DNA of 64,000 nucleotides from assembly GCA_937980645.1 (NCBI GenBank), contig CALJPQ010000033.1:1-64000 (forward strand), given 5' to 3'. Shown piece by piece: positions 59,165 through 64,000 of this stretch. The notes under the pieces are model-generated. The model ran no database searches, was not told the DNA's origin, and was given only the letters and a program-made list of their open reading frames with translations. This stretch comes from an uncultured Saprospiraceae bacterium. Lineage in GTDB: Bacteria > Bacteroidota > Bacteroidia > Chitinophagales > Saprospiraceae. The stretch's first letter is position 1. Each line of letters begins with the position of its first letter. A program made the position numbers and the translations under genes.

Positions 59165-59995
59165 ATGTCCGAAGTAAAAGTTTCTACCGCCGACATCCAG
59201 AAGCTCCGCGAAATGACCGGCGCCGGCATGATGGATTGCAAAAAAGCCCTCACCGAAGCCAACGGAGATTTCCAGGAAGCCATAGACATCCTGCGCAAAA
59301 AAGGCATCGCCAAGGCCGCCAAACGCGAAGACCGCGAAGCCCGCGAAGGCGTCGTTATTGCCCTGACGAATCCTGAGCAGACACGCGGCATCATTATTTC
59401 GTTGCAATGCGAAACAGACTTCGTAGCGCGCAACGAGGGCTACATCAACATCGCCCGTAAAATGGCCGAAATCGCTCTGGAGAAATTCCCGAACACTCTG
59501 AGCGAACTGCTCGACCTGCCCTACGAAGACGGCGTCAGCATCCGCGAAAAAGTGGGCGAACAGAATGGCGTTATCGGCGAAAAAATCGAACTCGGCCGCT
59601 ACGAGCGCCTCGAAGGTGCCTGCGTGGTTACCTACAACCACTCCAACAACAAACGCTCCGTCATTTTGGCCCTCAACAAGCCCGGCTTCGACGAGGCCGG
59701 TCGCAACTTAGCCATGCAGGTAGCTGCCCTCAGCCCGGTGTCCGTCAGTAAGGACGACGTCGCTCCGGAAATTATTCAAAAAGAAATCGAAATCGGCAAA
59801 GAACTGGCCCGCAACGAAGGCAAACCCGAAGCCATGCTCGAGAAAATCGCCCTGGGCCGCCTCAACAAGTTCTTCCAGGAAAATACCTTGCTGGGTCAGA
59901 CCTATGTGAAAGACCAGAGCCAATCCGTAGAGCAGTACCTGAAGAGCTTAGACAAAGACCTGACTGTTACGGGCTTCAAACTCGTCGCCCTGTAA
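59165..59995 (+). CDS. tsf: Elongation factor Ts
   Basis: A 276-residue EF-Ts that exchanges GDP for GTP on EF-Tu. The UBA-like N-terminus ends in TGAGMMDCKKALTEANGDFQEAIDILRKKG, the core has ISLQCETDFVARNEGYI, and the second core subdomain ends near LGRLNKFFQENTLLGQTYVKD. The chosen ATG (59165) fits the family. The gene ends at an intrinsic terminator. Confidence 0.97.
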   Translation: MSEVKVSTADIQKLREMTGAGMMDCKKALTEANGDFQEAIDILRKKGIAKAAKREDREAREGVVIALTNPEQTRGIIISLQCETDFVARNEGYINIARKMAEIALEKFPNTLSELLDLPYEDGVSIREKVGEQNGVIGEKIELGRYERLEGACVVTYNHSNNKRSVILALNKPGFDEAGRNLAMQVAALSPVSVSKDDVAPEIIQKEIEIGKELARNEGKPEAMLEKIALGRLNKFFQENTLLGQTYVKDQSQSVEQYLKSLDKDLTVTGFKLVAL

Positions 59996-60026
59996 TAATA
60001 GCAACGACGCGCCGAATAGGCGCTTC

Positions 60027-60086
60027 AAAGCGCCTCTGCACCGGGCCGGCCTTCGAGCCGCCATTACGCAGAGGCGCTTTTCTTTT
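60027..60086 (+). terminator. Intrinsic terminator of the ribosomal operon
   Basis: AAAGCGCCTCTGC and GCAGAGGCGCTTT form a perfect 13-bp stem with a 28-base loop, then TCTTTT. Confidence 0.9.
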
Positions 60087-60153
60087 AAGCGCACAAAAAG
60101 CCAGCGCCGCGCTCGAAATACCGGCCAGCCGTGAACCGTTGAAAGCCCTTGCG

Positions 60154-60161
60154 TATTTTTG
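60154..60161 (+). promoter_or_regulatory. -7 promoter element for the exported protein gene
   Basis: Exact TATTTTTG, 22 bases before the ATG at 60184. Confidence 0.6.
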
Positions 60162-60183
60162 GGCTATCCAACGCAACAGGACT

Positions 60184-61641
60184 ATGAAAAGCAACCTGCT
60201 TACGCCGACGCTTTCTCTGGTATGGCTCTTATTCAACACCCTCAGCAGCACTGCTCTGGCCCAAACCCCCGCCCAAAACCGGCGCATCTTCATTTCGGAA
60301 GCCCTCCCTCTGCGCAACGACTACGGCTACGAAATCATCGGGCGCATGCGCGACCGCATCTTGCTGTTTCGCGACAAGGCCGAAGACTTTGAAATCCAGG
60401 CCTTCGACAACAACATGCGCCCCATCTGGAACCGCGTCCTCGACGATATCGAAAAAAGCGGCGTCCAGATATTAGCCGTTATTGGCGGCCCTGAAACCTT
60501 CTCCGTCGTATTCAAGCAGCGCCGACGCGGCACCGTGCACCTGCGCGTACACAAGTACGATGCTGGCGCTACCCGCGTGGACAGCATCACCCTGAAAACC
60601 TACGGCGAGCGCGTATTTGCCACCCCTGAGCTCGACCTCTTCCGCAGCGAAAACCGCAACTGCATCGTCGTGGCCAACATGGCCGAACGCGGACGCATGG
60701 AAACTACCTGCTTCCGCTTGGACCGCCTCGAAGTCCTCTGGGATAAACTCCTGCTCTTAGACGACGTCTATCACGATACCAATATTCGGGGCATGGAAGT
60801 GAGCAATGCCGGCGACTTCTTCATGATCACCGAATGGAACAACCGCCGTAGCCGCTTGGGCAACCACGAGTACCAGGTATTGCACGTAAACACCGACACC
60901 AACCGCATCATCCGCGTGCCACTGCCCGACTTCCTGACCGTGGATGTCAAATTTACCTTCGACAACCTCCACCAAACCCTCGTCGGCGGCGGCCTGTACG
61001 CCGAACGCAACCGCGACCGCGCCAATGGCGTGTTCTACACGCGAATCCCCGTGCGTGGCGAACCCGCCGTGCGCTACGAGTCCTTTTCCGACCGCGTCAT
61101 CTCGGCCTTGCGCAAAAAAGACGTCGCTGACGACACCCGAGGCATCCCTTACGCCACCGTCAAACAAATCATCCTCCGACAAGACGGAGGCGCCCTCCTC
61201 GTGGCCGAACTCTTCCACGAAATTCAGCGCGGCACCCTCGCCGGACGCGGCATCTGGCGCGACGGCATGCGCTTAGTCATGGACTATTACTACGACGACC
61301 TGCTCCTCATCACCCTCAACCCCGACGGCTCAGCACACTGGATGACCGTCCTGCACAAAAAACAGTACTCACAAGACGACGACGCCATCTTCTCCTCCTT
61401 CTGCTTGCTGCGCGCCCCCGACCGCATCCACTTCCTGTTCAACGACGAAGTCAAATACGAAAACACCTGCAGCGAATACATCGTAAGCCCTTTGGGCGAA
61501 TTTGACCGCAACAGCCTGCTAAACACCTACGGCCAAAACCTGCGCCTGCGCTTCCGCGACGCCCTACAACTCAACGCCAACGAATGCGTCGTGCCCTCCG
61601 AATTCCGAAACAAACTCCGATTGGTGCTGATTAAATTCTAA
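60184..61641 (+). CDS. Exported protein of unknown function, probable beta-propeller
   Basis: A 485-residue protein with a signal peptide (NLLTPTLSLVWLLFNTLSSTALAQ). Repeated strand blocks (ILLFRDKAEDFEIQAFDNNMRPIW, VFKQRRRGTVHLRVHKYD, HTNIRGMEV-like and GDFFMITEWNNRRS, GALLVAELFHE) suggest a propeller of six to eight blades. A MTVLHKKQYSQDDDAIFSSFCLL segment is reminiscent of periplasmic or surface propellers in Bacteroidota with no assigned role. There is no lipobox or sorting domain. It has its own promoter and stands between the ribosomal operon and thiL. Confidence 0.75.
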   Translation: MKSNLLTPTLSLVWLLFNTLSSTALAQTPAQNRRIFISEALPLRNDYGYEIIGRMRDRILLFRDKAEDFEIQAFDNNMRPIWNRVLDDIEKSGVQILAVIGGPETFSVVFKQRRRGTVHLRVHKYDAGATRVDSITLKTYGERVFATPELDLFRSENRNCIVVANMAERGRMETTCFRLDRLEVLWDKLLLLDDVYHDTNIRGMEVSNAGDFFMITEWNNRRSRLGNHEYQVLHVNTDTNRIIRVPLPDFLTVDVKFTFDNLHQTLVGGGLYAERNRDRANGVFYTRIPVRGEPAVRYESFSDRVISALRKKDVADDTRGIPYATVKQIILRQDGGALLVAELFHEIQRGTLAGRGIWRDGMRLVMDYYYDDLLLITLNPDGSAHWMTVLHKKQYSQDDDAIFSSFCLLRAPDRIHFLFNDEVKYENTCSEYIVSPLGEFDRNSLLNTYGQNLRLRFRDALQLNANECVVPSEFRNKLRLVLIKF

Positions 61642-61852
61642 AAGCACGCCGCTCTTGAAAAGCAAAACGGCACCTCGTCTTCGATGCAAACCGCGCACCG
61701 CTGACCACGCGCTGATTTCTCTCCATAGAGCAGCCCACCTCGCAGCACACGCCTCGCAGCTGCGGCAAAAACCTGAAATTTTCCGGAACAACTCACCAGG
61801 TTTTGGTCTCTTTGCAAGGGCGGTTACCGCACACTAATTTTCTTTTTTACAC

Positions 61853-62869
61853 ATGACCGACGTTAACACCTTAGGCGAATTTGGCCTCATCGAACGCCTT
61901 ACCCAACCCTTCCAGCTGCGCCAGCGCTCCTCGCTCAAAGGCGTGGGTGACGATGCCGCCGTCATTGACAACGGCGCTCATTGCACGCTTGTGAGCACCG
62001 ACATGCTCGTGGAAGGCATCCACTTCGACCTGGCCTACACACCGCTCAAACATCTGGGCTACAAGGCCATCGTGGTCAACCTCTCCGACATCTACGCCAT
62101 GAACGCCCACCCCAAACAGGTGCTGGTGTCCATCGCTATCTCCAGCAAGTACAGCGTGGAGGCGCTCGAAGAACTCTACGCCGGCATTAAAGCCGCCTGC
62201 GACAGGTACAACGTGGACCTCGTCGGCGGCGATACCACCTCCTCGCCCCGAGGGATGACCATCAGCGTAACGGCCATTGGCGAAGGCAAAAAGGAACGCA
62301 TCACTTACCGCAACGGCGCCCAACCCGGCGACCTCATCTGCATCACCGGCGACCTGGGGGCAGCCTACTTAGGCCTGCAAATCCTGGAACGCGAAAAACG
62401 CATCTGGCAGGAAAACCCCGACGTCCAGCCCGACCTCGAAGGCCAGGCCTACCTCATCGGCCGCCAGCTGAAGCCCGAAGCCCGGCGCGATATGATCGAA
62501 GCCTTTGAAAAAAACAACCTGATCCCTACCGCCATGATTGACATCTCTGACGGATTGGCCTCCGAAATTTTTCACCTCTGCAAACAAAGCGGCACCGGCG
62601 CTCTCATTGAAGAAAGCGGCGTGCCCATACACCCCGAAGCCCAACTCATGGCCATCAAATTCCGCCTCGACCCCATCACGTGCGCCCTCAGCGGAGGCGA
62701 AGATTACGAACTGCTCTTTACCATCCGACCAAAAGACGCCGATAAAGTTCGCTTTTTGCCCGACATTTACATCGCCGGAGAAATGCTCCCACCCGACGCC
62801 GGCATCAAACTCAGCACCAAAGGTGGCAAACTGCACGACCTCAAAGCGCAAGGGTGGCGGCATTTTTAA
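61853..62869 (+). CDS. thiL: Thiamine-monophosphate kinase
   Basis: A 338-residue ThiL that phosphorylates thiamine monophosphate to the active diphosphate. The N-terminal GEFGLIERL, the metal-binding VGDDAAVID and STDMLVEGIHFDLAY motifs, the NLSDIYAMNAHPK segment, the GGDTTSSPRGMTISVTAIGE loop, the later DISDGLASEI, and LSGGEDYELLFT are all present. TCTCTTTG (61807-61814) is a one-mismatch -7 element. No TPP riboswitch was found upstream. Two tandem inverted repeats follow it. Confidence 0.95.
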   Translation: MTDVNTLGEFGLIERLTQPFQLRQRSSLKGVGDDAAVIDNGAHCTLVSTDMLVEGIHFDLAYTPLKHLGYKAIVVNLSDIYAMNAHPKQVLVSIAISSKYSVEALEELYAGIKAACDRYNVDLVGGDTTSSPRGMTISVTAIGEGKKERITYRNGAQPGDLICITGDLGAAYLGLQILEREKRIWQENPDVQPDLEGQAYLIGRQLKPEARRDMIEAFEKNNLIPTAMIDISDGLASEIFHLCKQSGTGALIEESGVPIHPEAQLMAIKFRLDPITCALSGGEDYELLFTIRPKDADKVRFLPDIYIAGEMLPPDAGIKLSTKGGKLHDLKAQGWRHF

Positions 62870-62939
62870 ATTTTAGCCACGAATGCACGAATGTTTTTTT
62901 ACCACCAAGACACGAAGGTTCTCGGGCCACGACGCATTT

Positions 62940-63012
62940 GAGGCGACAGCTCCCACCCGGAGGTGTCGTCTCCAAATCCGAGGCGACATCTCCTACCCGG
63001 AGGTGTCATCTC
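62940..63012 (+). repeat. Interspersed inverted repeat, copy 5, two tandem hairpins
   Basis: Two complete units (GAGGCGACAGCTCC/GGAGGTGTCGTCTC and GAGGCGACATCTCC/GGAGGTGTCATCTC) separated by seven bases. GCCACGAATGCACGAATG and ACCACCAAGACACGAAGG precede them. It lies between thiL and an exported protein gene. Confidence 0.9.
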
Positions 63013-63076
63013 TGGGTTTTTTACGTTTTTTCCTTTTTCCATCTTTTACGCTCCACGCTTGACGCTCCTGCTTGCT

Positions 63077-64000
63077 ATGAAACACGCGCTCCTCTGCTGC
63101 ATTTTGGGTCTTTTGGGCTGGGCTGCTTCGGCAAACGCCCAATCGTGCCAGTACCGCCTGGATATGTTTGACCTTTATGGCGACGGCTGGAACAACGGTA
63201 TTTTGGTGGTGAGTAATGGTGGCCAGGTGCAGTCCTTTTCGCTGTCGGGCACCATCGGCAACGGCTACGACAGCACCGTTTACATCACCATTCAGGCAGG
63301 GTTGCCCATTGTATTGGCCTGGTCGGCGGGCTTTTTCGACGACGAGATTTCCTTTGTGCTCTACGACAACGACGGCGAGGTGGTGTTTTCCGCCTCCGAT
63401 CCCAAGCCGGGCATTCTCCTGTTTCTGCCCTCAGCGCGCTGTTACACCTGCCTGCGTCCACTCGACTTCCGCACCGAAAACGTGTGGGACAACCGCGCCC
63501 GCTTAGCCTGGACACCGCCTTCGGGCGGCACCCCAACGGCAGACTGGCAGGTCATCTACGGCCCGGCAGGCTTCGACCCCAACAGCGGCAGCGGACAAAC
63601 CCTGACCACACCCCTGCCGCGCATGACCATCAGCGGCCTACAACCCTATACCGAATACGACGCTTATGTGCGCCAGCGCTGCGCCGACGACTCGCTCAGT
63701 CGCCTCAGAGGCCCGTTGCGCTTCCGAACCTACCGCACCAACGACGTGGGCATCAGCGCTATCCTGACGCCCCAAAGCGGCTGCGCGCTGGGCATAGAAA
63801 CCGTTACCATCGCCCTACGCAACTACGGCGCCGCCCCACAAACCCTCCTGCCGTTCAACTTCAGCGTCAACGGCATACCCGCAGGCGTACCGCAACCCCA
63901 GGACGGCTTCTACACCGGCATCCTGGGCAAAGACAGCACCACCATCATCGCCTTCGAAACCACCTACGACTTCTCGCAACCGGGCGAATACCGCATCGCC
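63077..64000 (+). CDS. Exported fibronectin-type-III adhesin, 3' end outside window
   Basis: The ATG at 63077 opens a frame that runs to the window edge, at least 308 residues. The signal peptide is MKHALLCCILGLLGWAASANAQ. The N-terminal domain has a paired-cysteine pattern (SCQYRLDMFDLYGDGWNNG to SARCYTC) seen in Bacteroidota surface proteins. A fibronectin type III domain follows (RLAWTPPSGGTPTADWQVIYG, then TISGLQPYTEYDAYVRQRC), and then an Ig-like segment (ALRNYGAAPQTLLPFNFSVNG). A sorting domain is expected beyond the edge. The start follows the tandem repeat by 64 bases. Confidence 0.8.
   Translation, partial: MKHALLCCILGLLGWAASANAQSCQYRLDMFDLYGDGWNNGILVVSNGGQVQSFSLSGTIGNGYDSTVYITIQAGLPIVLAWSAGFFDDEISFVLYDNDGEVVFSASDPKPGILLFLPSARCYTCLRPLDFRTENVWDNRARLAWTPPSGGTPTADWQVIYGPAGFDPNSGSGQTLTTPLPRMTISGLQPYTEYDAYVRQRCADDSLSRLRGPLRFRTYRTNDVGISAILTPQSGCALGIETVTIALRNYGAAPQTLLPFNFSVNGIPAGVPQPQDGFYTGILGKDSTTIIAFETTYDFSQPGEYRIA

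Overview
The window is a gene-dense, roughly 57-58 % GC chromosomal segment of a member of the Bacteroidota. The evidence is direct: secreted proteins carry type IX secretion system (T9SS) C-terminal sorting domains, three T9SS machinery genes are recognisable (porT, a porE-like gene, porW/sprE), the primary sigma factor is the short Bacteroidota form, and many genes follow an exact copy of the Bacteroidota -7 promoter element TAnnTTTG, several with the -33 TTTG box. Protein style (delta-60 repeats, PKD and HYR modules, type A and type B sorting domains) suggests a Saprospiria/Chitinophagia-like lineage. That placement is inference.

Layout. 1-3.1 kb: two exported T9SS cargo proteins, the first cut by the window edge. 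3.3-9.6 kb: exported hydrolase, lipoproteins, a LuxE-like adenylate-forming enzyme with a phosphodiesterase, tRNA-Arg(CCU), a DUF1573 protein, and rpoD behind a perfect 19-bp bidirectional terminator. 9.8-20 kb: a Porphyromonas-type peptidyl-arginine deiminase with a sorting domain, an Na+/H+ antiporter, hpt with an FAD oxidoreductase, a DksA-like regulator, an M43-like protease, mazG, and a motif-altered TsaC-like protein. 20-28 kb: a PKD cargo protein, ribBA (second domain lacks its zinc cysteines), ubiE-porT, dnaG, rnz. 28-44 kb: lipoprotein protease with rhodanese, rpmE, alternative GlmU-like protein, purM, GluQRS-like protein, porE-like gene, queG, anti-sigma-type kinase with ybeY, thrA. 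44-46.7 kb: an AT-rich intergenic region and an unusual multidomain Nudix protein of unknown function, the best candidate for something undescribed. 46.7-54 kb: glycosyltransferase, ECF sigma factor, CorC/HlyC-like protein, pgeF, a 5'-truncated HYR-repeat cargo pseudogene, gcvT, M23 peptidase. 54-64 kb: porW, the ribosomal operon rplM-rpsI-rpsB-tsf, an exported protein of unknown function, thiL, and a fibronectin-type adhesin that runs off the window.

How it fits together. Most genes are ordinary housekeeping functions in short transcription units. The unifying theme is protein export: PorT, the PorE-like protein and PorW would serve the T9SS that exports the sorting-domain cargo encoded at both ends and in between. 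An imperfect inverted repeat (arms GAGGCGACATCTCC and GGAGGTGTCGTCTC) occurs in five intergenic places, twice as tandem arrays, often beside ACGAAT- or CACAAAG-rich strings. Its arm differences are G-U pairs in one strand only, hinting that the RNA form matters. No CRISPR array, prophage, insertion sequence or rRNA gene was seen.
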